DNA of 64,000 nt from Urophycis tenuis (Eukaryota; Chordata; Actinopteri; Gadiformes; Phycidae): positions 497,501-561,500 of the forward strand of contig JAXIVH010000087.1 of NCBI GenBank assembly GCA_036785325.1, given 5' to 3'. The translations under genes were made by a program, and so were the position numbers. Shown piece by piece: positions 11,640-22,629 of this stretch. The stretch's first letter is position 1. Each line of letters opens with the position of its first letter. The notes under the pieces were generated by a model. The model was not told where the DNA came from. It saw nothing but the letters and a program-made list of their open reading frames with translations, and made no database searches.

Positions 11640-13335
11640 CACTGCAGCCGTAGGCTCATCTGAGGATACCACTTCAAGGCTGTGCATCAACTCAAGATCA
11701 ATGAGTCGAAAGACTGCCCTCAGAGGGACCTGCTGGTCTTGGTCGAGGGCATCACAGTATCTGCCTCACCGACCGCAAGGAACCTGGGCGTGATAGTTGA
11801 CAACCAATTGTCCTGCACTGCAAACATCACTGCAGTGACCCGCTCCTGTAGATTTGCTTTCTACAACATCTGCAGGATCCGGCCTTTCCTCACGAGGGAA
11901 GCAACACAGCTCCTGATCCAAGCACTTGTCATCTCCCGCCTTGACTACTGCAACTCACTCTTAGCTGGACTCCCTGCAACCGCGATTCAACCGTTGCAGC
12001 GGATCCAGAACGCTGCAGCATGCCTTGTGTTCAACTGAAACAAATTCTCCCACGTGACCCCCCTCTTCCAAGACCTCCACTGGCTTCCTGTAGTGGCTCG
12101 CATCAAATTCAAGACGATGCTACTGGCCTACAAAGCCGTCAATGGAACTGCCCCTACCTACCTCCAAACATTAGTGAATCATCACGCCCCTGCTCGAGCA
12201 CTCCGCTCAACTACCTCAGCTGGTCGACTGGTACCTCCATTACTAAAAGGAGGAAAAGGTCGGCAAAATCGCAACTCTTCTCCGTTTTTGCACCACAGTG
12301 GTGGAACGAGCTCCCTACCAATAGGCGAGTTTCAGATGAGGCATGCGGCTTCGTTTGCCATGCTTCAGAATGCATTCTGGGATGAAAACGTCAAAAATAC
12401 CTCTGATGAACTTCCGATGCGACGATTCACCTGGCTTTCAAAACTCGCGTGTTTTCAGGAAAACAACTTCCGCCTGCTTTTCTGGCCATGTTCTCTCGAG
12501 CAAGTGCGGACATAAGACACTCCCCTCAACATCCTCTCAACTTTGCCCTGGTTGGTTGGAATACCGAAATGAAATTATCCACGTCAGAAGTGACGTTACA
12601 CCTTTCAGAGAGGCGTGTCTGGTGCCCTCTCCCAAACTGCATATTAAAAAGAGATTAAAAAGAGACGATTTTGTGAACTTTCACTTCATCACTCATCATG
12701 CATTTTTTATTTTATTTATTTTATTTACACATTTCTCCACATAGCCAAGCCATTGTGCATGCAGAAAATTCATCGCATTTGCTCCTCAGCCTGCATCAGT
12801 AAGGGGAGATCCAATGCCTCAACTCGTCTGCTACGAAGAACGGAAGTTGTTGACGAGAAGTTCACCTGTGTCCGCCTTGACCAGACGGGAACTTGACGTG
12901 ATTATGACGAGTTCCGCCGGATCTTCTCAAGTCTCGTTGCAACAAATGCGCAAATGCAAACGATCTGAAACTCGCCTAATGTCAGGACTGCAGAGTCACT
13001 CCCCATCTTCCGGAAGAGACTCAAGACCAACTTGTTCAGAGTTCATCTGAACCCTGCATAACCCTACCGTCATGCTCTTATTTGTTGTATGTCTTGGCAC
13101 TTTAATCGCTCTTTGTAATTTGGCACTTTGATCGCTCATTGTAACTTGGCAGTTAGTCAAAGATGTTGTATACTAGCAATGGTAAATCTAGCAATTGAAA
13201 TGCTTGAAACTTGTTCTGGTGACTTTCTTAATGTATTAGCAGCAATTAAATGTTCCACCTTCTTATGACAAATGTACTCTTTGTAAGTCGCTTTGGATAA
13301 AAGCATCTGTCAAATGCCCTAAATGTAAATGTTTA
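11640..13335 (+). mobile_element. Truncated LINE: reverse-transcriptase C-terminus and 3' tail
   Basis: Frames at 11682-12038 and 12054-12320 encode the end of a non-LTR reverse transcriptase (ARNLGVIVDNQLS, SRLDYCNSLLAGLP, LQRIQNAA; then LFQDLHWLPVVARI). A frameshift lies near 12030. The protein text resumes after the insert at 12323-12977 (gtcaggactgcagagtcact). The 3' end has the signature gtaagtcgctttggataaaa and an (AAATGT)-type tail at about 13325. The 5' part of the element is missing. Confidence 0.8.
12323..12977. mobile_element. Short DNA transposon (MITE) inserted in the LINE
   Basis: Perfect 15-bp terminal inverted repeats AGGCGAGTTTCAGAT / ATCTGAAACTCGCCT are flanked by AAT at 12320-12322 and 12978-12980. 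Removing the 655 bases and one AAT restores the LINE reading. Internal frames show no transposase domain. Confidence 0.8.
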
Positions 13336-13724
13336 TGTAAGACTTCTCAAGGTACACAAAGAGAATTGTAGGACTTAAAGGTATAATAGGTACCACATCC
13401 TACTTCACAAGGTCCTCAAACTACCCCCTTTATTTGGAGATGCCCAGTGGCAGAATTTATATTATCCCTTTAACTACACACAAAAAAATACATTCAATTA
13501 CTTAGTTTTATGAAAAATGTTGATTATGAGCTATTACAAAAAGAAGTGAGCTTAATGATCTGCTTTCATCTGGTACTCAGTGCCAAGTTAGTAGAATCCA
13601 GTGAGACTAGTGAAGACGTTGGGGGTTGAATTAATACACTCTGTGCTGGGAAAACACACCTGTAGACCAGTCAGCGCTAGGGTTGAGTATTCTACTTCTA
13701 TATCCTACTGGTCAGTTCTAGAGT

Positions 13725-13865
13725 TTAGTGTTCTACTTCATACTCTACTGGTCAGTTCTAGAGTTTAGTGTTCTACTTCATACTCTACTGGTCAGTTCTA
13801 GGGTTTAGTGTTCTACTTCATACTCTACTGGTCAGTTCTATGGTTTAGTATTCCTACTGGTTAAT
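13725..13865 (+). repeat. 40-bp tandem repeat
   Basis: Three to four copies of a unit containing ctactggtcagttctagagt and ttagtgttctacttcat. Confidence 0.85.
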
Positions 13866-13946
13866 TCTAGGGTGTTTGTAATACTTTAATTCCTGCGTCA
13901 ATGTGTTGTTAAACTCAGACTGGTCTCAATATTAACCTTTTTTCAG

Positions 13947-14045
13947 GCCAAGGGTCGTTGTCATAGCAACTGCTGCAACCGAGCGCCAGTGACCATGCAC
14001 CACACTACGAGGAGCTTCAACGTGGTTGTCGTCGTTCCCTCGTGA
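13947..14045 (+). CDS. Possible alternative terminal exon (32 codons), unassigned
   Basis: A strong acceptor (attaaccttttttcag) precedes an open stretch in phase 0 that begins AKGRCHSNCCNRAPV and ends at TGA 14043-14045. Phase 0 matches the ends of the stab1 exons at 8839 and 8242, so it could be spliced as a second stab1 tail. I see no homology and no nearby plus-strand polyadenylation signal, so it may be chance. Confidence 0.25.
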   Translation, partial: AKGRCHSNCCNRAPVTMHHTTRSFNVVVVVPS

Positions 14046-14109
14046 ACCTCCGACGTCCACAGGAACACTACTCAAAGGCGTTTTGTAAAAACATGATCCA
14101 AACACATTT

Positions 14110-14609
14110 CCATTGTGTTTTATTTAACTTTTATTTCAAATAAGTATGAAATACACAGAACAAACAGGAAGTTCCAGGTAAGTCTTCCTGGCGTGGAGAA
14201 CAACCCGAAGACCTCAAAACTTATTAAAATTAACTTAATCTTCTGTTTAAAAAACTACCAACTAGAAAGTGTTTGGATTATCTGGAATGGTCATGGAGAG
14301 GTGCCGTGGAGACACTGCCGTTGACCTACCCAGCAGAGGCTAGGACATCACATGACCAGCTAGGAGGTCACATGGCCAGCCAGGAGGTCACATGATCAGT
14401 AGGAACCATGCCCCGGGCAGCCATGAGGAGTATAGCAGCATGGGTCAACCAGCGTGGGACCAGAGACTGGGAGACTAGGGAGAACCCATGGAGAACCCAG
14501 GAGGAACCCATGGACAAACCATGGAGAACCCAGGAGGAGCCCAGGATATACCCAGGGAGACCAGAGCCAGAGGCCCTGAGGCGGGAAACAGGGGAAGTGT
14601 GTTCTGGGG
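14110..14609 (-). other. ccdc71: ccdc71 3' UTR
   Basis: It lies downstream of the ccdc71 stop. Two AATAAA signals on the minus strand occur near 14119-14136 (tttatttaacttttattt on plus). The segment 14340-14570 is low-complexity, with repeated gaggtcacatg and aacccaggagga motifs. Confidence 0.6.
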
Positions 14610-15737
14610 TCACTGGAGGTGCCAGCAGTTCTTAATCAGCATGGGCTGGATGTGGATGACGGGAGACAGGTCCAGCTGCAGAATCTTCTGGGCTTTCCTC
14701 CTGGCATCCGCCACCGACCGGGAGTGGTCTACCTTGATCACCTTCTTCCTCAGACTGGCCAGGCCCCTTCGGCTGCTGCTGCCCTGCGGGTGGGCCCCGT
14801 GGACTCCATGGCTGCCGAGCTCAGCGTGGGGGCCGCAGAGGACCGGAGCCGAGTCTCCAATCAGGGCCCCATCGTGGCGGACAGGGCAGGAGAGGCTCTG
14901 GTGTCTCAGTAGGGCCACTGCAGCAGAGGTGGGGGCCTCACCGTTGGTCTGGGAAGGGTGGAGCGGGATCCCCGAGAGTGCTGGGGGGGTTGGGAGGTGC
15001 TGCTGCAAGTGGGGTCCCGACGATGGCTCCCAGCTGGTGTGGATCTGGAGCCTGGCAGTGGGGGCGCCGGGCAGGCCCTGGAGGCTGGTCAGTCTGAGGC
15101 AGGGCTGAGGGGAACCGGGCTCCGCCTTGCCGGCCGTCCTGCTCATGGTCGAGGGGGGGCAGAGGGGGGCTTCTGGAGGGCAGGTGCCTTGAATCCTGGG
15201 GCTGCTCCTCTGGACAGTCCTCCATGAGGGATGCACCTCCCTCTTCCGGGCCGGGGGCTTCCGGCCCCTCCGCTTGGCGGTGGGTCTCTGGCTCTTCTCC
15301 AGAGCCCGTAGTTTGTCCTGGGTGAGGGGGCAGCTGAGCACCGAGCGGTAGCCATACACATCCTTACTGCGCAGCACTGTGGCCTGGTGGCCCTCCTCCC
15401 GCAGCTCCTGCAGGAAGATCAGCAGCTCCTGGGTGCTGGGGAGCTCCCGGGGCCTGGCCCCCCCAGCCAGGACCTTCTCAGACCCAATGGCCAGGTCCTG
15501 CTGGCCGTTGGGTCTGGGGCTGAGAAAGTCCTGGGGGCTGTTGGGTCTTCTGGTGCTGAGCTGTGCTGGGACACTGGGATGTGGGGTCCCCAGCTTGGGG
15601 CCCAGGATCTTGAGGGCCTCCAGGACCACGCTTTGGCCCGCAGACGAGACACGGCTCCACGAGTGGAGAGCCTGCTTCTCCTCCGTGGCAAAGGTCAAGG
15701 GTCGAAGCACTGCCGGGCGGGTCAGCATGTTAGCCAT
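14610..15737 (-). CDS. ccdc71: Coiled-coil domain-containing protein 71 (375 aa, single coding exon)
   Basis: The protein is uncharacterised biochemically and probably nuclear because of its basic stretches (AKRRGRKPPARKR). Family features are visible. The N-terminal block has HSWSRVSSAGQSVVLEAL. A middle block has ELREEGHQATVLRSKDVYGY. The C-terminus has IKVDHSRSVADARRKAQKIL then LDLSPVIHIQPM, which matches the CCDC71 C-terminus better than that of CCDC71L. A frame opens further upstream (to 15764), but an acceptor (tctcctccatcag) ends at 15749, so the start is the ATG at 15737-15735 (MANMLTRP), 11 bases into the exon. Linkers are proline- and serine-rich, and the exon is GC-rich compared with its surroundings. 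The upstream exon appears to be non-coding (31157-31230). Confidence 0.82.
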   Translation of the reverse strand: MANMLTRPAVLRPLTFATEEKQALHSWSRVSSAGQSVVLEALKILGPKLGTPHPSVPAQLSTRRPNSPQDFLSPRPNGQQDLAIGSEKVLAGGARPRELPSTQELLIFLQELREEGHQATVLRSKDVYGYRSVLSCPLTQDKLRALEKSQRPTAKRRGRKPPARKREVHPSWRTVQRSSPRIQGTCPPEAPLCPPSTMSRTAGKAEPGSPQPCLRLTSLQGLPGAPTARLQIHTSWEPSSGPHLQQHLPTPPALSGIPLHPSQTNGEAPTSAAVALLRHQSLSCPVRHDGALIGDSAPVLCGPHAELGSHGVHGAHPQGSSSRRGLASLRKKVIKVDHSRSVADARRKAQKILQLDLSPVIHIQPMLIKNCWHLQ

Positions 15738-15764
15738 GCTGCCGGGTCCTGATGGAGGAGACAC

Positions 15765-16790
15765 AGGAAGTGATGTCAGTCAGGAGGTCAACAGAGGAAA
15801 TAACTGGCTGGGTAATGGATAGGATGCCTACTAGGGATGAATTAGCTCCCAGTTTCATGGTAAAATACCTGATGACTGACCTAATTTGTACCATTGTGTA
15901 ACTCTCTGCAGCAAACAGAGTTAGCAAGCCTTTCAGACGCAGGCACAATGTGGGCTTGTTTGGTGTCGTCCAATCAGCCTTCGAAGAGGACTCCATTTAC
16001 ATCCGGAATAAATGTTATTAAAAGGCGAGAAAAACAGAAATACAACAAACAAAAGCTTTTTTTCCATTAAGAATTATGTAGGAAAAAAAGACGAGTTGGG
16101 AGATGGGTTCTATCCTCTACCTATTATACCTAAGTCTAGTGAAGACTTTATCCTTTCACCGAATTATCCAATGTCTTGAGAGGATTCAATTATAATGGAG
16201 TTCCACACTCCTAATACAAGGGTAAAATCGTGGAGCGAATGGCAGTTCGCAGATGAGTGGGATTATGATAAGCAACTGGAGCTTCAATACATCAGTGTCT
16301 GGGAGACTTGAAGGCAGTTTCCCTGTTTGATAACTAAAGGTAGGATATCATTCTTCTGGAGAAAGTCGGGGGTAGGAGGTAGAAATTGGGCAGTTGGTGA
16401 ACCACAGCCACAAAGCAACGTGGCCAAAAAATTTGTTGGGGTGCCACCAAATGAAAAAGTCTACAGTACCAGTGCCATCACTAAAACATGTGGATGTCTT
16501 AATAAACCGGCCAGATCCTTTAATATTAAACGACTATCCATGGTGTACAGTTCACACTACAGGACTAGCTATAGTGTGTAGTCATAGCTTTGGCATGGTA
16601 TAGCTAATCATCAACGACAAGATAAATACAGGAATGGGCATTTCAGTGAAAAAGCGTAACACAGAAAGTGATCATATTTAAAAAACTAAATAAACAACAT
16701 TTATTTGTTTTTTCATTTATGTATTTACATTACTGGTTAGCAGGTAGTAAAAAATGATTGTGTGCAAAGAGAAATATGTTCTACTACTAA
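15765..16790. other. ccdc71 intron, nothing recognised
   Basis: No coding frame with domain evidence, RNA gene or repeat was recognised between the coding exon and the SINE. Confidence 0.5.
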
Positions 16791-16794
16791 CTAC

Positions 16795-16945
16795 TAAGAA
16801 AGAAGGGCATTTAGCAGACAGTTTTGTCCAAAGCGACTTACAATCAGTACATTTATGGGGTTTAACATGTGGACAGTTGGAGGCGGGGATCGAACCACCA
16901 ATCCTTGGGTTAGTGGACAACACGCTCTACCCACTATAGGTCCAC
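16795..16945 (-). mobile_element. tRNA-derived SINE with LINE-type tail
   Basis: Minus strand: an A-box region (TAGTGGGTAGAGCGTGTTG), a B box (GGTTCGATCCC) and a tail gtaagtcgctttggacaaaa ending in the same motif as the LINE at 13.2 kb. The shared 3' end suggests this SINE is mobilised by that LINE family. Confidence 0.7.
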
Positions 16946-17454
16946 TAAAAACGACATTTTCAGGTGATCACATTAACTGAAAACTATTAGGAACAGCTAG
17001 CATAAACACTACACAATATTGAACTATTCAGATGTCAAACTAAATGAACATTTACTTTTTAGTATTTAATAACTCCCCCAGCCAGAGAAAAAGACATGCC
17101 TTGGAGGTTAAGGACTGACTTGTTGCCACAGCATTTTAACATTAATGTGCCGACTGGCCAGATCAGCTCACAGCTCAGATTTCAACACTTCAGATTTCAC
17201 TTTCCCGCTAAATATTTTGTGGTAAAATAAGTCTGCTGAAATGGCACTGGGCGGACGAGAAGCGCTTCATGGATTTCCCCGCAGGTTCACCAAGTTTTAC
17301 ATTTTCCAGTAAAGGCCATCCCGACATCCAAACTGGACAGCAGCATAGCGCTGCTGTGGTAGTGTTTGGGTTTATACGTTCAAATGACACTGGATATTAA
17401 AGAGACACTCAACAAACGCTCTGAAGTAACAATGGGAAGAGGTGAAGCGCGATC

Positions 17455-18615
17455 ACAGTGAATTACAGCGTACTGGCGGCCACACTCCCCTCAGTTGGTT
17501 CCACTCCTACCTCACAGGCCGCACCCAGTTCGTACAGCTCAAATCTTTCACCTCTAATCCCTTCCCAGTCACTGCAGGTGTGTCATTGCTTCACAGATGA
17601 CACCCAGCTCTACCTGTCCTGCAAACCGAATTCATCATTCGCACCCCCCTCCCTCACCTCTTGTCTTTCTGAATTAAAAACCTGGTTCACCTCAAACTTC
17701 CTTAAACTTAACTTCAATAAAACTGAAATCCTCCTCCTCGGCACTAAATCCACCCTAGCTAAAGTCAACACCTTCTCTCTCACCATCGACAGCTCCTCAG
17801 TTTCCCCCTCCCCTCAGGTAAAGAGCTTGGGTGTCATCCTCGACAGCACACTTTCCTTCCACTCTCACATCAACACCATTACCCGCACCGCATATTTCCA
17901 TCTCCGCAAGATAAACAGACTCCGCCCCTCCCTCACCCCCCACACCACCGCCATCCTTGTCCACAGCCTCGTCACCTCCCGCCTGGGCTATTGCAATTCT
18001 CTCCTCTTTGGCCTCCCTCACAAATCCCTCCGTAAACTCCAACTGGTCCAAAACTCTGCCGCCCGCATCATCAAAAAAGACCCCCACATACCACCACATC
18101 ACCCCTGTCCTCCAGGACCTCCAATGGCTTCCTGTAACTCACCGCATCACTTACAAACTCCTCCTGTTCACATTCATGGCCATCCACAACCTCGCGCCTC
18201 CCTACCTGTCCGACCTCCTGCACATCACCATCCCCACTTGTTCCCTTAGATCCTCCTCCTCCATCTACCTCTCTGTGCCCCCTGCCCGCCTCAGCACAAT
18301 CGGAGGCAGAGCCTTCAGTCGCTCTGCTCCACAGCTCTGGAACTTCTTGCCACCTGACCTCCGGAACTGTGACTCTCTCCCCGTTTTTAAATCACGCCTT
18401 AAAACCCACCTGTTCCGGACTGCCTACTCCCTCTAACATCCTTGCTTCCTGTTATACTTGCCCTATCTATATTTATTTCTTATTATGTTGATCTTTTTTA
18501 CCATGGTCCTTTTTAACATGTGATTTATATTTCATTATGTGATTTTAATTTATTCTGTACTTACTGTCCTTGAGTGACATGAAAGGCGCTTTTAAATAAA
18601 ATGTATTATTATTAT
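17455..18615 (+). mobile_element. LINE reverse-transcriptase fragment, internally deleted
   Basis: Encodes FTDDTQLYLS (FADD-type catalytic box, degenerate), FLKLNFNKTEILLLG, KSLGVILDSTLSFHSHI and LGYCNSLLFGLP. After a frameshift near 18090 it continues VLQDLQWLPVTHRITYK to FKSRLKTHLFRTAYSL and a stop. The upstream piece (17480-17575) is in another frame and corresponds to sequence before the conserved PQG box, which is missing; a deletion lies near 17580. The tail is (ATT)n at 18600. Confidence 0.8.
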
Positions 18616-18753
18616 TAATAAACATTAGCCTTACTAAAATGCTATTACACTGGATACGTCAGACACTAGGGAATATTGTTTTTGGACAGCAGTAAGTTCC
18701 AACTCCCAACATGCAATTGGTTGGTCAATCATAAGGCTTTATGTGTCTACATA

Positions 18754-19298
18754 CAGTGTAGGCCAAACGTTTGGACAGATCAGTTAATTTCTGCATTGAA
18801 CTCCATTATAATCAACTTCATGAAATAATGATCTTGAATGCTCGATGATCATTATGAGTGCACAGAAATCAGTCAAGATATGCTCAACAACTATGGGAAC
18901 ATTTTAGTGTTCAGTGAAAACCATTTCCAATTTCTAATTAAAAAGTTATTGAGAGAATCCCAAGTGTGCAAAATTCTGTGTGAACACAATAAAAGTTGGC
19001 AGTTTTAAAGAGCCTAAAATATAAACCGCAATGCTTTTTTTACTCTTTCATGGTTTAGCACACACAAGTAAATGTGATCATAATACAATGCTTTGTTTTA
19101 GAAAATGTTTACATTTTTGAATTTTTAAAGAATTTAACTTCTGTAATGATGGCTACATATTGCACACTGCACATCTTGACTTATTTTTTTACACTAATAA
19201 TGACTGTAGAGCATTCCAGGTGATTATTTCATGAAGCTGATTATAATGGAGTTCAATGCAGAAATGAACTGGTGTGTCCAAACTTTTGGCCTGTACTG
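18754..19298. mobile_element. Tc1/mariner-type MITE with long inverted ends
   Basis: The left end CAGTGTAGGCCAAACGTTTGG and the right end CCAAACTTTTGGCCTGTACTG are inverted. Complementarity extends about 80 bases (aactccattataatcaactt / aagctgattataatggagtt). Both sides are flanked by TA. No transposase frame is present. Confidence 0.8.
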
Positions 19299-19470
19299 TA
19301 TATAAGAAATTCAATGACATAATTACACTGTTAATGTACCATGTGTACCATGGAGTTTAACATGAACATTGTATTCATACAGTATATTGTAACCTGACGT
19401 GCCCCTTACTGGAAGAGGAACCAGTTAAAATGACAGTCAACAACAAGTAAATATATGTGCTACTAAATTT

Positions 19471-19701
19471 GCGTCGACGTCTCTTCCGTCTTTCCAGATA
19501 AGTTCGTAAAAGTCCTCTTCAAAACTCACAAGTGTAACGAAAAAGTTAGTGAATTCAACACTCTAATTTCAAGTATTCAATTATTCCAGTTGTCAATACA
19601 TTTCGATGGAGTGTTGAATTCACTAACTTTTTCCTTACACTTGTGAGTTTTGAAGAGGACTTTTACGAACTTATCCGGGAAGACGGAAGAGACGTCGATG
19701 C
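19471..19701. repeat. Foldback palindrome, ~93-bp arms and ~45-bp loop
   Basis: The left arm (19471-19563) starts gcgtcgacgtctcttccgtc. The right arm (19609-19701) ends gacggaagagacgtcgatgc. The arms are nearly perfect complements, with only a few mismatches (for example cgaaaaag against ttttccttac). It is probably a foldback MITE. Confidence 0.9.
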
Positions 19702-20442
19702 AGCGGTAGCCTTAGCAACAGCGAGTTGAAGCTATCAGAAAAGTGCTCCTTTAAATAAACTCCTGGTGTACTTACAAACTTTAAAATGCCTCTTTTTGTG
19801 AGTACAGACCATATATGTACTACTACAGAAGTTGGGTAACAATCCATGCATTATTAGTGGGGTAATTTATGAGATATACACATTGTACCGGACACTCCAA
19901 TACTAAGCCATTCGGCTGATACCCCTAAACTTGATAAATATTGACCGTCGCTAAAAATGCATCTGAGGGGGTATTTGGCTGGATTATTGGTGGAAATCAC
20001 CTCAGGGTGAATTTTACTCCGAACCATCACTTTAAGTAACTTAATTGGAGCTGCAGTCCAATTAATCTGAGAACGTTTAACTAAAGTGAAACATGTATCC
20101 TAGATGCAAAATATTCACATGAGATGCCCTGATTGGGCAGAAATGCCAGGAGTTGTATCTAAATTGGCTCATACAGGGGCAGGCACAGTCAACTGGAACG
20201 GATATTCTCACAAAGCACTTCACTAAAGAATAGCTGATGGAGAGCTCGGCCATCTCCAACAGACTATGCTCAAATTATACCTCTTAAATTTCACCTACAG
20301 TACCCTTGATGTTAAATATTCATGAGGCGATGAACCAAACCAATGTTGAACCAACATCAGCTCACCCAGATGTAAGTGGCACTGCTCTGAAAAGAAGCTG
20401 ATATCACAACCATCAATGTGTATTGACTAATAATTGTTCACT

Positions 20443-21842
20443 CCCTTTTAGTCCGACCGACTTGCCGGTTGTAAACTTGCGTTAAGACCGACCGTTTATT
20501 TTTTTTTTACTCTTCATGCAATAAAACCCTATTAATTATATTTTAGTAAGTATCGCAAATATAAATTGCCTACATACACACACAGGCTACGTTCTTTCTT
20601 TTATATTGGCTTCATTTCATCAATGGTTCACGCTTGTCTGTTATGATGGCTGCGGCTGTAGTAAAGAAAATGTTCGCAGTCACCATTCAAAGTTATACAG
20701 GTTCAGGCACCGTAGCAATAGGTCTGGAGATGCACCGATAGATTGGCCGGTGACCGGAATCGGCCGATTTTCACGTGATCGGCCATGACCTGCGACCGGC
20801 CGGTCAGTCTGGCATATGCCGATTTTATGCCGGTCAAATGCACTCGGGCGCCGCTTCATTAACATCGGGCAACATCAGCATCACACGCAGTGGCGGTTTT
20901 AGGCACGGGCAGACCGGGCAGCCGCCCGGGGCGGCACTTTGGGGGGGGGGCGGCACGAGAACTTAAAAAAAAAAAAAAAATTAATAATCTGTGCCGCGAA
21001 GCGCTTCTCTATAGTCTATCTATCATGTCACTATGTGGGGAATTGGCAAATTGTCGCCCCCTGCAGCTGTGTTTGTGTAAAAAAAAAAGTGTTTTTTTCT
21101 TGGGGGGGGGGGGGGGCTGGCGCTCGGAGTGAACCTCGCCGGGGCGTAATTCAATGTAGAACTGTGATGTTTTATATATGTTTCTGTGTTGTTTGTATAT
21201 CTTGATATTGCAAGGCTATTCATTTCAATTTTGTTTGTTTATATATTTATTTTATTGCCATTACCGGTTCTGTTTTCTCTGTTTTCATACCGAAGTTTAG
21301 TTGTTGAATATTGGATATGAAAAGAAGGAAATGGTTCTTCCATAACACTGCACTTTAGATGTGTGTTAACTTCCTACACCAGGAGTAATTTATACAGTGC
21401 TATTTTTATAGTGATAGCAATTATCTGTTCAAATAAATGTCTAATAAAGAAAAGATTCAAATTAAATCTTTGTGTTTGCTGTAAAGTGTTTAGAAAAAAT
21501 TTAATCGGAATCGGCTAAAATCGGTATCGGCAGGTCAAACTCGATGAAAAATCGGAAATCGGAATCGGCCTGGAAACTTGTAATCGGTGCATCTCTAAAT
21601 AGGTCCTACATAAAAAAAAAATGCATTGAAATATCTCGACACCGCTATAACGTGACGTGTCGACTGATGTGAAGGAGACCACTAAACTTTTACGGGTTGG
21701 AGACACAGTCAGTGATGTCACAATATGCAAATTTGTTTAAATTCATACCAACGTATTCACCATGACCAAACCTACCTACCGACCCATTTTATTATTTTTT
21801 TTGGGTTGTTACCACAAGCAGAAATATTTTTAAGGATGGCCT
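20443..21842. mobile_element. DNA transposon, copy A, interrupted by a hAT MITE
   Basis: Flanks of the inserted hAT match, in reverse, the uninterrupted copy at 36161-36799 (tagtccgaccgacttgccgg ... atttttaaggatggcct). The right end TIR is at 21826-21842. The left end is truncated near 20443. Confidence 0.75.
20725..21597. mobile_element. hAT-type MITE with 8-bp target duplication
   Basis: Ends are TGGAGATGCACCGAT and ATCGGTGCATCTCTA. Both sides carry AATAGGTC (20717-20724 and 21598-21605). The intact related site at 36.4 kb has one gacctatt only, confirming insertion. Inside lies a second hAT-like start (cagtggcggttttaggcacg at about 20888). Confidence 0.88.
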
Positions 21843-22625
21843 CATAATAACAAGTACATTTGTTATGTTATTTGCATAGTAGCAGTGAACAGCCCATGGA
21901 CAGCTGAAATAGACATTCTTATTTGATCTCTTTATTGAGCTCCATTCAACATGGTACTGCAGTCTGTTTCCTGTCACACTGCCGTCACCAGGAGTGGCTC
22001 TACTAGCTTTGGCAGCATCACCAGGAGTTTGAGGATAATAATAGTACGGCTGCAGTCAACCAAAGTAAATCTTGGTAGACTGAAATCCGACCTACTCTTC
22101 AACCAATCGAGTCGATGGGGGAAAAAATATCTCTAGATGAACTAAATGGGCCACAGTGCAGTGCACACTCTGCTCGGCCTGGTAGCCAAAATATCACAAG
22201 TGCTGCATGGAGGAAGTCAGTGGGTTTCAGTTCCATTCTTCCAGTCCGAGTTCGAACCGCTGACAGCAAAGCTTCAACGTGTAGCAGGTTTCGTGCCAGA
22301 TGAGCAGCTGAGCACCAAGTTGCACAGAGTTGTGTGTAGTGGAGAGACAACGCGCGCTGGGAGATTCAATTTTAGGTTTATTAGTGCCTAAGGTGCCTAT
22401 TGCGATATGTTCACACTCAAAGCCTAGCAGTTGTTAGACACGAAAGTGGACGAAGCATCCTAAGGCAGACAACCTGAAAAAAAGAACTAATACCTAGCAT
22501 TTTTAGATGACATGCCTACATATCTGTACCTAACCCTAACCCTTTTTAACAAAATGCTGCCACACCTCCCAGGCAGTCAGTGGCACAGGAGCACTGCAGG
22601 GGACTGTGCTGTCCCCTTTCCTCTT
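21843..22625. other. ccdc71 intron, no gene recognised
   Basis: Short frames here have no domain evidence. No structured repeat was recognised. Confidence 0.4.
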
Positions 22626-22629
22626 CACT

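Noticed and set aside
12343..12744. 133-codon frame in the 655-bp MITE
   Set aside because: No transposase or DNA-binding motif; shifted frames overlap; treated as non-coding.
14488..15108. 206-codon plus-strand frame
   Set aside because: Shadow of the GC-rich ccdc71 exon on the opposite strand; no domain, and the minus-strand frame has clear homology.
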